Origin: Odobenus rosmarus divergens
Lineage: Eukaryota; Chordata; Mammalia; Carnivora; Odobenidae
Length of the DNA stretch: 64,000 nucleotides
Direction of reading: 5' to 3'
Assembly: GCF_000321225.1 (NCBI RefSeq)
Contig: NW_004450267.1
Coordinates: 6,000,344 to 6,064,343 of the forward strand
Shown here: positions 57,301 through 64,000 of the stretch, piece after piece
Layout: every line of letters begins with the position of its first letter
Position numbering within the stretch: the stretch's first letter is position 1
Notes under the pieces: model-generated
Told to the model about the DNA's origin: nothing
Seen by the model: only the letters and a program-made list of their open reading frames with translations
Database searches by the model: none
Position numbers and translations under genes: made by a program

Positions 57301-60300
57301 GTCAAGACTAGCTGACTTTAAAGAGCTGTTTCATTTCTATTGATGTACAGTTCATTTGAGGAAAAAAATGAAATCATTTGTTGAACCAAGTAGGCAATAC
57401 AAAGGAAACAGTGGTGTATGTTTACCTAAAGGTATTAAGGATATGGTCAAAATCAGCATCATGGATTATGAAAAACAGTCTGTTACCATGATGCTATGTA
57501 ACTGATGATCTGTGAAATCTATCCAAAAATCTTTAAATCTTTAGCTTCTAAATGTTGGGAAAGTTTAGAGTAAAATGATTGAATGTATTACTGAAAAAGA
57601 AAGTGCTATATGTTTTTGCATATATATATATATACACACACACATATATACTATTTATATATATACATATATATACTATTGTTTAGTGAAAATACATGTA
57701 TTTAATAGAGTATTCCTTTTTTTCTGAGAAGTTGTCATTAAATTTATAATATTTTATAATTAATGGTATCTCAGTATCAAGGAAATGTGGTATTTGGAGT
57801 GCTAAATGAATGGTTAAGTTATCTCACAAAATGAGATACTTTTTTAATGTAGATATCTGTGTGAAATATACCTTCATAATAGTAGTGCCATGAAATCATG
57901 GTTATCTTAATTTGAACTAAACTGTATGGATTGTGCACACACACATACACACACAATTTCATTTTCAATATACTGTTGAGTGTAAAAGACCATTGTAAAA
58001 CAGTGTATATGATTACATATTTGTTTTAAAGTTTATATATGTACTTGAGCTGCTAAGAAGAAAGAATTATTTCTTGTTTCTAAGAAGAATTATTCCTATA
58101 AAGTAATAATTAGGATTACCAGCCATTCCAATTTGGCCGGGACTTCCCTTGTTTTAGCACTAAAAATCTCATCCTGGGAAAGCCCTCAGTCCTGGGCAAA
58201 TCGGGATGGCTGGTTATGCTAAAAATAAAGCACCCCAGATTGTTGATAGCAGTTAATTCTGATAGTGAAATTTAGGGGGAGGTAGGTTGTAAACCAGAAT
58301 TTTCATGTTTTTCTTTAGACATTTCTATGTTGTTTAGATATATACCCTTTCACAATGAGCTTTTATTACTTTTTTTTTTTAATAAAAGACATATTAAAGT
58401 GAACTTTATGTATTAGGAACAGAATGGCTTCCTTGGAAAAGTCGGGAGAGAGATATAAAATCCCATGTTGAGGTGGATCTAGATTAGTTCATCTCCTGTC
58501 AGCATCTGACAATGCTGAAAATACCTAAGTATCTAGTTGTCTTTTGGTGAGAGAATCCAGCATAGGAACCGTCACACAGATGAGAATCCCATAACCCGGA
58601 GGTGTGTTTCAGTTTCTTTGCACTGCTATTAATGTTTGTTTAAAGCACTTTTAAGTTTTGGTTCACATTTGATATAAATGAGTAACTAAAAGAGTAAATG
58701 TTTGTATCAGTGAATATGGAGCTACTCATATATGTCTTCTCATATCTGGGAAAAGAATTTGGTTTCTTCTGATGTTGATGTTGGAAGAAAAAGTATCTTC
58801 AGTTCTTTTAATCTTTTAGTTGAAAGAGAAACTTTCCTTCAAAACTGCCATATTAATTCATTCCATGAATATTTGAATGCCTAATGTGTTCAGCCAGCAG
58901 ACTAGGTGAACAAAATAGACACATGTACCTGCATTACAGAACATACAAATTACTAAGGGAGACAGATACTAAATATACTTACAAATAAATGTGATTTCAA
59001 AACGTGATAAATTGTAGGGGGAAAAGGGTGCTGTAACATAAAAGGGAAAAAAGGGGAAAGCATAATCTAAATTATGGCAAAGACAGCCTATTTGAAAGTG
59101 AAACTTTAGGTGTAACCTGAACATTGTTAAGCTTCAGCCAAATAAAGAGCTTGAGAAAGACTTACGTTAGGAAAAATCCTTGTGTGCCTGTTGCTGTTAG
59201 AAGCCACTTCTGTGGACACTGGGTTTGAGGATGAGAACTTAAGGAGATGCATTGGAGAGACAGGGCTGTTTTATTTTAAATGCTGAAGGAAGTCCCTGAT
59301 GGGTTTTAAGCCTGGCAGTGGCATCCATTTTATATTTTAGAGGTCAGTGTGGCGGTGTTCTGGTAAGTGAATTACATTCATACTTTTTTTAAGTGTAAGT
59401 CCGTTCTCAAGTGTGAACAAAGTATGCCATGTGTTTCTTACTTAAATAAGGCAAATGTTATTTTGGAAAAGGTGATTTACATTTTAAGTGGTAAAATGTT
59501 AGGGTAGTGGTGGGAGAAAGGACTTTGGATTTCCTTACTATTGTCTGTTTGCCACAGCTTTTGAAAGACAGGTAGGTGCGTGGTAGAACTGACTGAATTA
59601 CGCTAGGTGCTAGTCAGCTCTTGGACTCTCAGGTTCTAGGCTCAGAAAGTGATAGAATTGTGTAGATTCTAGAAAGTTTAGACTATGAAAGAAGATGATG
59701 GGAAGATAAAAAATATCTGTATGCAAATGAAGGCAATGTTAGGGCAGGAGAAAGGGAATAGCAAGATGGGCATAAGAAGCTTGAGCAACCTGAATGAATT
59801 CTTTATTGTCCTATTGTATATCTACCTTCCCTTTCCACCAACTTATAAACATAGTGAAATGCTGAAGTCAAAAATGGATTTTACAAGTAAACCAGTGTTA
59901 GAATTTAAGTTTCTCAGTCCATTATTATCTTTTGATATATATCAACATATTTTATAAATTCACACTGAGGTGCAATTAACTTTATATTAACTTTCCTTTT
60001 GTGAGGACAGGTGCTAATGAGCCACACCATAGGAAAACAGAGGTATATGTCTTGAAGGTATATAAGATAGTGAGTTAGATGTTATGGTACAAAATGACAT
60101 TTGATATTTAGCAAAGACTTTTCTTACCTTTGTCAATGTTTTATAGAAAAGTATAGGTTAGTACTTGAACTTAGTATTGCACTGTATGTTAACCAGCTGG
60201 AATTTAAATAAAAACTTGGGAAAAAGATAAAAGTATAGGTTAGTAAATATCATAATACATATTTTTCTGGAATATAATAAAAAATTCAATGTCTATTTTA

Positions 60301-63300
60301 ACAGGCCAATAGCAGGATATGCTAACCTGTGTCCAAATATGATCTCTACCCAGCCTCAGGAGTTTATTGGAATGCTGTCCACAGTAAAACATGAGATTAT
60401 TCATGCCCTGGTAAATTTTGCTGTTAACTCCTTTTCTTTGTGCTTTGATTTTCTGTTTATTATGCTCTCATGTTGATGTATATGTTAAGTTTTGGATTCT
60501 TAGATATATGTCAGTAAAACCTAGATGATTAGGCCTCTGCCAATAGAGAATTTTTAATGATTAAGAAAATGGCTAGGTTGAGTTATACTACCTAAATTAA
60601 TTAAACAAGTAAATTCATCGGGCAAATAGGAGTTTTGAGAAAATGATTACTATTCTCAAAAAAAAGTAATTTAGAAAAATTCACTTTCCTCTAAAGTGAT
60701 AATTGATAATGCTAGTTATAGATCTTTCTTATCTTTTACAGAGATCTGATTTCAAAAGACCTCTTGAGCTGCTTAGGCTTTCTAAAATTTAAATATACTG
60801 ACTGATTCAAAACCTCCCCTTCCTTTTCCCTAATTTATCCAAAATAGTGAACTTTTATGATATGTGCAGAAAATTAAATAAAGTTACCTAAGACCCTGGG
60901 AAATGTTCTCTTGATGCCATTTATGTATTTGGAAAATAGATAGTAGTAAAATGCAGTAATTGAGAGAGAATAGATCACACAGATTTAGGTGTGAATCTTC
61001 TTAACTTTACCACTGAAAATCTTTGGGATCTTGTGTAAATTATTTAGCCTTTGTAAGCCTCACTTTCATTTGTTAAAATGAAGATAATGGTAGTACATAC
61101 TAGAGTGGATTTTTTTTTCTTGGAGATTAAGTAAGATAAAATAGAAGTGCCCTAGCACTATGCTATAAATAATAAGGTATAATAAAATTAGTGGCAATTA
61201 TTTATTCATCTTACTTAGTGAGCTGTCATGTATGACCTTGAAAAGCAAGCCTGTCTTTAAATCAGCATTGAATAACTCAGTGAAACTCCAGTGTAACCAG
61301 ACAGCATTTATGTCCTTGAAGTAAGGGGATTCTAAAATGAATCATCTCTTTGTCTTTTATTTAAAAAATTAAGCTGAACCTGCTAATTGAGGTGAAACGC
61401 AAGGATCATTCTAAGTAAGATCTAAAACCTATAGGGGTGCCTGGGTGGTTCAGTCGTTAAGCGTCTGCCTTGGGCTCAGGTCATGGTTCCAGGGTCCTGG
61501 GATCAAGTCCCGCATCGGGCTCCCTGCTCCGCGGAAAGCCTGCTTCTACCTCTCCCACTCGCCCTGCTTGTGTTGCCTCTCTCGCTGTCTCTCTGTCAAA
61601 AAATAAATAAAATCTTTTTCAAAAAATAAAAAATAAAAACTATAGATACTTGATGTTGAGAGAAACAAAGAAAAACAACAGGTTTTAAGTGAACATGAAT
61701 GCCGAGTTCCCAGGCATGAGATAAATTAGGTTATGAACAGGCAATTCACAGAAGAAAAAATCCAATTGACTGAAAAATGTATAAGAAGGTATTCAGACTT
61801 ACTTTAGCTGTCAAGGAATCTCAAATTAAAGCTAGATACCACTGGGACACCTGTGTGGCTTAGTTGTTAAGTGTCTGCCTTTGGCTCAGGTCATGATCCC
61901 AGGGTCCTGGAATCGAGCCCCACTGCTCAGCAGGGAGTCTGCTTCTCCCTCTCCCACTCCCCCTGCTTGTGTTCCGTATCTGATAAGGGATTAATATCCA
62001 GCATATATCCAGTATATATAGTATGCAGTATACAATAAAAAAACAAGTAATCTGATTTTAAAATGGGCAAAGGAGGGGCGCCTGGGTGGCTCAGTCGTTT
62101 GTCTGCTTTCGACTCAGGGTCATGATCCCAGGGTCCTGGGATCGAGCCCCACATCGGGCTCCCTGCTCAGCAGGAAGCCTACTTCTCCCTCTCCTACTCC
62201 CCCTGCTTGTGTTCCCTCTTTCACTGTGACTCTCTCTGTCAAATACATAAATAAATCTTTTTTTTTTTTTTTTTAAAGCTAGATACCACTGACTGTAAAA
62301 GCATGTGTGAAAGTTATGCACATTGACTTCAAGGTAGTGGTTACTTCTAGGAATAGAGGGAGGAAAAGGGGGTTAGGTAATGGGGCTTCAGCCATATTTA
62401 CTCTCCAGTATTTTATTTCTTAAAAGTTTGAAGAAAATATGTTAAAACTAACATCTTAAATACCCTTAAAGAAGATACATAAGTTTGGGGGGGTTTTTTT
62501 GTGTGTGTGTGTTTTGTTTTTTTGTTTGTTTTACTTTTTGTATATTTGAATTATTTTAAAAATTGTAAAAACCTAAGAAGTTTTAAATATTAGCTTACGT
62601 CTCAAAAACCATCCTGGGTAATGGTAAGAATTGTATGTTTAACAGAGATTCCCCATGAAATTATATATGCTCATAGCTATCAATTACAGTTACCTGTGGT
62701 GCTTTGAATACCTAATAAGCCTTCTGAGATGTGTGTTTAGAATAATTTTCAAGCTGATAGAGTGGAAAAAAATGTGTATTTAGAATATTATAAAGGATGA
62801 GGCAAATTATACTATTTTAAGCTTTGACTTCAGTGAATTGTATATTAAGAACTATTCAGATTTTCTTAGCTGACTCAATTAAGTGTCCTTTGCATCTTCA
62901 GAGATTAAAAAAGAAGAAGAAATTCAGGAATAAAAGAATAACCTGGATTCCATTAATCATTTTGGCAAGCCTTGAATGACGCAGAGGCCCCAGTTGTGTA
63001 AGCAAAGAAATTTGCCAAAGAAATTGGTTAATTAAGTGATCATTTGTGATTGTTAATTATTTAGATATGAGCATATTCTCAATGTGCAAAAGATACATAA
63101 AGAAGTAGTTACAAAAGTGCTTTGTTTTAGTTACTAGATTAGGAAAGACAGCAAGAAAGGAAATCTCACTAATGAAATAGGAGATAGCAAATGGCAATCA
63201 TTTTGTGTGTGTCCCCATTTTCTTGTCTATTTTGGGAGGGGAAGGATAGAGAATGGGAACCTTTATGTGAAGTATCCATTATCTCACTAAAATTGAAGAC

Positions 63301-64000
63301 TTCTTAAAAATAGTATTTAAATTATGACTATAACAAATTCACATTGCAAAAGAATTGGGGGATATAAGTGATTTTATACATTACCCTACCATCAAGAGAA
63401 CTACAGCTAACGTTTTGATATATGTTTCCATTATTTTTTCCTAAGTGTACACACACACACATTTCCAGTCTTGTTAAGTACAGATATATATTAAATGTGG
63501 ACTTTAGGATCAAAGATTTTGAATTTTTATGAGCGTGCTTAGGAGCCCACTTGATTACCCACCCCCTACTCTAAACTATATTAATTGTTCTCAGTGGTAG
63601 CATTCCCTGGAGGCAATTGTACAGCTTATGTAGTGAGTTTGTGTGAAGAGGATAAACTGATAAATACATTCTTAAACGCATATATTTCCTTATTTATAGC
63701 AGTGCCAAAAGAATGCTGTCATTATTTGGATTTCTTCACTTACTCAAGTAATTGAAATTTAAAATTCATAAGATGGAATACCGCATTTTTGTCCAATTCC
63801 AATATATGGCAGATCCCTGTAGAAGTATTGGCTGGGTGCTTTTGTTCTCTTTTGATAGCAGTATGTTATGATGTGTATAATCAGACTTGATATTTTTCAC
63901 ATTGAGGCATTTTGAACTTTTTTTATAGGGTTTCTCTGCTGGTCTGTTTGCATTTTACCATGATAAAGATGGAAATCCTCTAACTTCAAGATTTGCAGAT
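39043..64000 (+). CDS. LMLN: LMLN, leishmanolysin-like peptidase (invadolysin), 5' part; runs off the right edge
   Basis: Eight exons are visible: 39043-39261, 51115-51212, 52308-52338, 53208-53290, 53791-53908, 56472-56650, 60305-60410 and 63929-64000+. All are GT-AG and join in one open frame of about 300 codons. Exon 1 gives a leader with a hydrophobic run ([15 protein letters not shown]) acting as signal peptide or anchor. Exons 2-5 are the pro-region. Exon 7 contains HEIIH (60390-60404), the zinc-binding HExxH of family M8, followed in exon 8 by [20 protein letters not shown]. The third zinc ligand lies beyond the window. Related proteins act in cell migration and mitosis. The start at 39043 follows the human product as I recall it; in-frame ATGs also occur at 38938 and at 39067, the latter with the best Kozak context. 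Two expected cysteines are Arg and Phe in exon 5. Confidence 0.95.
39395..40010 (-). mobile_element. ERV class I-like LTR, antisense, in LMLN intron 1
   Basis: On the minus strand there is a TAATAAATATCCCACCCC TATA-like stretch and then GGGGGGCTCAGCACTTCCTT and TTCACTTTAAGAAACTTTCC, typical U3/R/U5 order. It starts about 135 bp past LMLN exon 1. Confidence 0.55.
40088..40262 (+). mobile_element. MER5A-type hAT element
   Basis: GAGAGTGCATCAGAATCACC, CTCATTACGTCTGGGATGGT and AAGACCACACTTTG match. Confidence 0.75.
40263..41717 (+). other. LMLN: LMLN intron 1, mostly unassigned
   Basis: L1 3'-like text at 40980-41100 (TTGTACCCTTAAACAGTATA) and an A-run of about 21 at 41110-41130. No exon. Confidence 0.4.
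41718..41812 (+). repeat. Short tRNA-Lys-type SINE
   Basis: GGCGCCTGGCTGGCTAAGTT, TTCAAGCCCCATGTTGGGTG. Confidence 0.88.
42035..42199 (+). repeat. CanSINE
   Basis: GGGTCACCTGGGAGGCTCAG head; body of the TTTGTGCTGGGAGTGGAGCC subfamily. Confidence 0.9.
42214..42317 (-). repeat. Short tRNA-Lys-type SINE, antisense
   Basis: CAGCATGGGGCTCGAACTCA and GAGCCAGCCAGGTGCCCC; 14 nt from the preceding sense SINE. Confidence 0.9.
42523..42716 (+). repeat. CanSINE with shortened head
   Basis: TTAGTTTTGTCTT/C at 42510-42522 and about 42717-42729. Confidence 0.93.
42835..43032 (-). repeat. CanSINE, antisense, perfect target duplication
   Basis: AGACCCTATTTGGTCTT at 42818-42834 and 43033-43049. Confidence 0.97.
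43182..43342 (-). repeat. CanSINE, antisense
   Basis: TTTGTTCATTTTT duplicated at about 43169-43181 and 43343-43355. Confidence 0.9.
43529..43562 (+). repeat. CanSINE tail fragment
   Basis: TCTCTCTCAAATAAATAAAA only; the head and body are missing. Confidence 0.5.
43577..43776 (+). repeat. CanSINE
   Basis: AAAAAGAATAYTAG at 43563-43576 and 43777-43790. Confidence 0.95.
43950..44136 (-). repeat. CanSINE, antisense
   Basis: TTTTTTAAGATTTTTTTATT tail, GAGACACCCAGGCACCCC head. Confidence 0.93.
44628..44830 (-). repeat. CanSINE, antisense
   Basis: AGGTTATATCTTCTT at 44613-44627 and 44831-44845. Confidence 0.96.
44975..46158 (-). mobile_element. LTR (probably ERVL/MLT2-like), inserted in antisense L1
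   Basis: GGTTTATTATAAAAAAGTGT, GAAATGCATAGGGCAAGGTA, TAGACATGATTGATTAAATC and CCAACCCTCTATTCACATGG recur in mammalian LTRs of this type. L1 text resumes on both sides. The exact family is uncertain. A second LTR-like block interrupts it. Confidence 0.55.
45435..45795 (+). mobile_element. Second LTR-like block nested in the LTR above
   Basis: CCAATGAGAGACTGTC and CCAATGAAAAGCC (CCAAT-type), TCTCTGTAAAAGAG (TATA-like) and GCTGGAAAAATAACC at the end suggest a solo ERV LTR. Confidence 0.45.
46394..46573 (-). repeat. CanSINE, antisense
   Basis: CTTTTTCTAGTTTCTT at 46378-46393 and 46574-46589. Confidence 0.96.
46733..46779 (-). repeat. Short tRNA-Lys-type SINE remnant, antisense
   Basis: TATGTGGGGCTTGAACTCA and GAACCAGCCAGGCTCCCC joined after a deletion. 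Confidence 0.6.
46790..47200 (-). mobile_element. L1 3' UTR, antisense
   Basis: AAGTATAGTTGACCTACAGT, TCAGGTATGCAACATAGTGA and GACAACCATCAGTTTGTTTC; a close relative lies at 50155-50720. Confidence 0.75.
47255..47725. mobile_element. LTR-like element
   Basis: TGAGGGTCTCCAAGACCACG, GGATACAAAGCATAGTCAGC and GGAAACCAGGCACAAGCTTA match a MaLR/ERVL-type LTR I cannot name with certainty. Confidence 0.5.
47735..48105 (+). mobile_element. MST-type MaLR solo LTR
   Basis: TGAATGTTTGTGTCCCCTCC, GTTGAAATCCTAACTCCCAT, AGGAGGTGGGGTCTTTTGTA and TATAAGCCACCCAGTTTATG match MST LTRs from end to end. Confidence 0.85.
48126..48198. repeat. 18-bp direct duplication
   Basis: GAAGAACTTCCTTTAGAA occurs at 48126-48143 and 48181-48198 with a GAATTCATTC palindromic stretch between. 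Confidence 0.8.
49607..49829 (-). repeat. Diverged CanSINE, antisense
   Basis: TTTAAGTGTTGCATCT and TTTAGTGTTGTATCT flank it at about 49591 and 49831. Confidence 0.85.
50155..50720 (-). mobile_element. L1 3' end nested inside the antisense L1
   Basis: TTTAATTGAAGTATAGTTGA, GGCAACTACCAGTTTGTTCT and TAATATTCCATTGAGTAATA interrupt the ORF2 text, which resumes at about 50730. Confidence 0.75.
51115..51212 (+). CDS. LMLN: LMLN exon 2
   Basis: Acceptor TTCTTTCTTTCAG, donor GATGA|GTAAGT. The 98 nt encode [20 protein letters not shown] and then [12 protein letters not shown]. Confidence 0.95.
51254..51473 (+). repeat. CanSINE with an odd 5' prefix
   Basis: AAATTAAGAATCA at 51241-51253 and 51474-51486. 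The insert begins TGGGGCACC, then TTTATTATAAAAAATAAAAA, before the true head GGCGCCTGGG at about 51290. Confidence 0.9.
51571..51751 (+). repeat. CanSINE
   Basis: GATGCAATGAAGCT and GATGGAATGAAGCT at 51557-51570 and 51752-51765. Internal deletion of CTGCTCAGCGGG. Confidence 0.95.
51766..53207 (+). other. LMLN: LMLN introns 2-3, no recognised repeat
   Basis: Only exon 3 (52308-52338) is seen. TATACTTCAATAAAG at 52407 resembles an L1 tail. Confidence 0.5.
52308..52338 (+). CDS. LMLN: LMLN exon 3 (31-nt micro-sized exon)
   Basis: Acceptor TTTTCAG, donor GTAAAG|GTATGT. It encodes only [10 protein letters not shown], and the frame matches on both sides. Confidence 0.92.
53208..53290 (+). CDS. 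LMLN: LMLN exon 4
   Basis: Acceptor CTTTTATTTAG, donor AGCAG|GTATGT. The 83 nt encode [20 protein letters not shown] followed by SGSILLS. Confidence 0.95.
53791..53908 (+). CDS. LMLN: LMLN exon 5
   Basis: The acceptor CTGAAG is weak: its last 30 intron bases are purine-rich and the T-tract sits further upstream. The donor is CTCCAG|GTAATT. The 118 nt encode [35 protein letters not shown] and EEHLQ. The CGT codon after the first Gln and the TTT codon of GEF stand where I recall cysteines in human LMLN. An antisense SINE begins 37 nt past the donor. Confidence 0.9.
53946..54137 (-). repeat. CanSINE, antisense, next to LMLN exon 5 donor
   Basis: GTTTTTACTCTTT at 53933-53945 and 54138-54150. 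Starts 37 nt beyond the exon. Confidence 0.95.
54505..54770 (+). repeat. Old L1 3' fragment
   Basis: AGTGGAATACTATGCAGCTG, AATGAGGTAGATCTCTATAT and GAAATCAGTATGTGTAGTTA in order. Confidence 0.7.
54771..55378 (+). other. LMLN: LMLN intron 5, nothing recognised
   Basis: AT-rich, no exon or named repeat. Confidence 0.4.
55379..55494 (+). repeat. Short tRNA-Lys-type SINE
   Basis: GGGCACATGGTTGGATCAGT, GAGTTTGAGCCCCTCATTGG, AGATTACTTAAAAATAAAAT. Confidence 0.9.
55495..56471 (+). other. LMLN: LMLN intron 5, nothing recognised
   Basis: T-runs at 55600 and 55760 and an AT repeat at 56100-56130. No exon. Confidence 0.4.
56472..56650 (+). CDS. LMLN: LMLN exon 6
   Basis: Acceptor GGGCTCAG, donor GACAG|GTAAAC. 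The 179 nt encode [32 protein letters not shown] and [15 protein letters not shown]. Cysteines are retained in this exon. Confidence 0.95.
56651..58110 (+). other. LMLN: LMLN intron 6, unassigned, with AT/AC microsatellite
   Basis: (TA)n/(CA)n runs at 57618-57680 and (AC)n at 57937-57955; no named repeat otherwise. Confidence 0.5.
58111..58220. mobile_element. 110-bp nonautonomous DNA transposon with inverted ends
   Basis: The left end ATTACCAGCCATTCCAATTT and the right end (reverse complement ATAACCAGCCATCCCGATTT) pair over about 30 bp. Family not assigned. Confidence 0.7.
58221..60146 (+). other. LMLN: LMLN intron 6, old repeat and unique sequence
   Basis: 58860-59340 carries an old unassigned mammalian repeat (CCCTGATGGGTTTTAAGCCT). 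No exon; the frame at 59685-59957 has no recognisable homology. Confidence 0.4.
60164..60228 (+). mobile_element. 65-bp L1 3' end insertion with 17-bp target duplication
   Basis: TTGCACTGTATGTTAACCAG and CTGGAATTTAAATAAAA match the last 60 bp of the L1 at 18366-18420. AAAAGTATAGGTTAGTA flanks at 60147-60163 and 60229-60245. Confidence 0.9.
60305..60410 (+). CDS. LMLN: LMLN exon 7 with HExxH zinc motif
   Basis: Acceptor TTTTAACAG, donor GCCCTG|GTAAAT. The 106 nt encode [20 protein letters not shown] and then [11 protein letters not shown]. His, Glu and His of the catalytic motif are intact at 60390-60404. Confidence 0.97.
60411..60954 (+). other. LMLN: LMLN intron 7, nothing recognised
   Basis: AT-rich, no exon or repeat named. 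Confidence 0.4.
60955..61205 (+). repeat. MIR
   Basis: GGTGTGAATCTTCTTAACTT, TGGGATCTTGTGTAAATTAT and GAAGTGCCCTAGCACTATG follow the MIR order. Confidence 0.7.
61434..61635 (+). repeat. CanSINE
   Basis: AAAACCTATAG/AAAAACTATAG flank it. Confidence 0.93.
61735..61844 (+). mobile_element. L1 ORF2 fragment (target of the composite insertion)
   Basis: GAACAGGCAATTCACAGAAG and the following text match L1 ORF2 sense sequence. Confidence 0.65.
61845..62272 (+). mobile_element. Composite SINE-L1-SINE insertion
   Basis: A 19-bp duplication, TTAAAGCTAGATACCACTG, brackets it at 61826-61844 and 62273-62291. Inside are a CanSINE cut off at GCTTGTGTTCC (61845-61975), an L1 ORF2 fragment (61976-62074) and a full CanSINE (62075-62272) with a T-rich end (TCTTTTTTT...). 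Confidence 0.88.
62292..63928 (+). other. LMLN: LMLN intron 7, mostly unassigned
   Basis: (GT)n at 62490-62510 and (AC)n at 63450-63462. Old LINE-like text at 62330-62450. No exon before 63929. Confidence 0.4.
63929..64000 (+). CDS. LMLN: LMLN exon 8 (continues past the window)
   Basis: Acceptor TTTTTTATAG. Twenty-four codons, [20 protein letters not shown] then RFAD, are in frame and open at the last base. Confidence 0.95.

Overview
The window is nuclear DNA of a carnivoran mammal. Tens of copies of the carnivore tRNA-Lys-derived SINE (CanSINE) occur throughout, with a head beginning GGGCGCCTGGGTGGCTCAG, a CT-rich body, an AAATAAATAAAATCTT tail and target-site duplications. The young dog-type SINEC_Cf variant is not seen. 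The GCTTGTGTTCCCTCTCTCGCTG body resembles bear, panda or seal copies, so an arctoid carnivoran is my best guess (inference).

Three protein-coding genes are present, in the same order and orientation as human 3q29 (IQCG, RPL35A, LMLN). (1) IQCG, minus strand: six coding exons between 2377 and 26108; the C-terminal exons lie below coordinate 1, and the 5' noncoding and first-codon exon is probably near 31.6-31.95 kb. The exons join in frame, giving about 310 codons. (2) RPL35A, plus strand: five exons at 32146-35295 encoding an intact 110-residue eL33, with a TOP-type start. (3) LMLN, plus strand: exon 1 at 39043-39261, then seven more exons from 51115 to the window edge, where exon 8 runs off the end. 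The reading frame is open and contains the HEIIH zinc motif of M8 metallopeptidases.

IQCG and RPL35A appear to share a CpG-rich bidirectional promoter at about 31.6-32.4 kb. LMLN has its own CpG-rich promoter at about 38.86-39.3 kb. The rest is introns and intergenic DNA filled with repeats: about 45 SINEs, L1 fragments (a 2.25-kb insert at 16.2-18.4 kb and antisense L1 across 43-51 kb), MaLR/ERV LTRs, a decayed retroviral pol remnant at the left edge, MIR/L2 and small DNA transposons.

The three genes do not form one pathway. IQCG is an axonemal nexin-dynein regulatory complex subunit, RPL35A a housekeeping ribosomal protein, and LMLN a leishmanolysin-like protease. I found no bacterial-type operon, CRISPR array or new gene system. 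The points worth a second look are retroposon architectures, two apparent cysteine losses in LMLN, and a decayed plus-strand reading frame at 25.36-25.66 kb.
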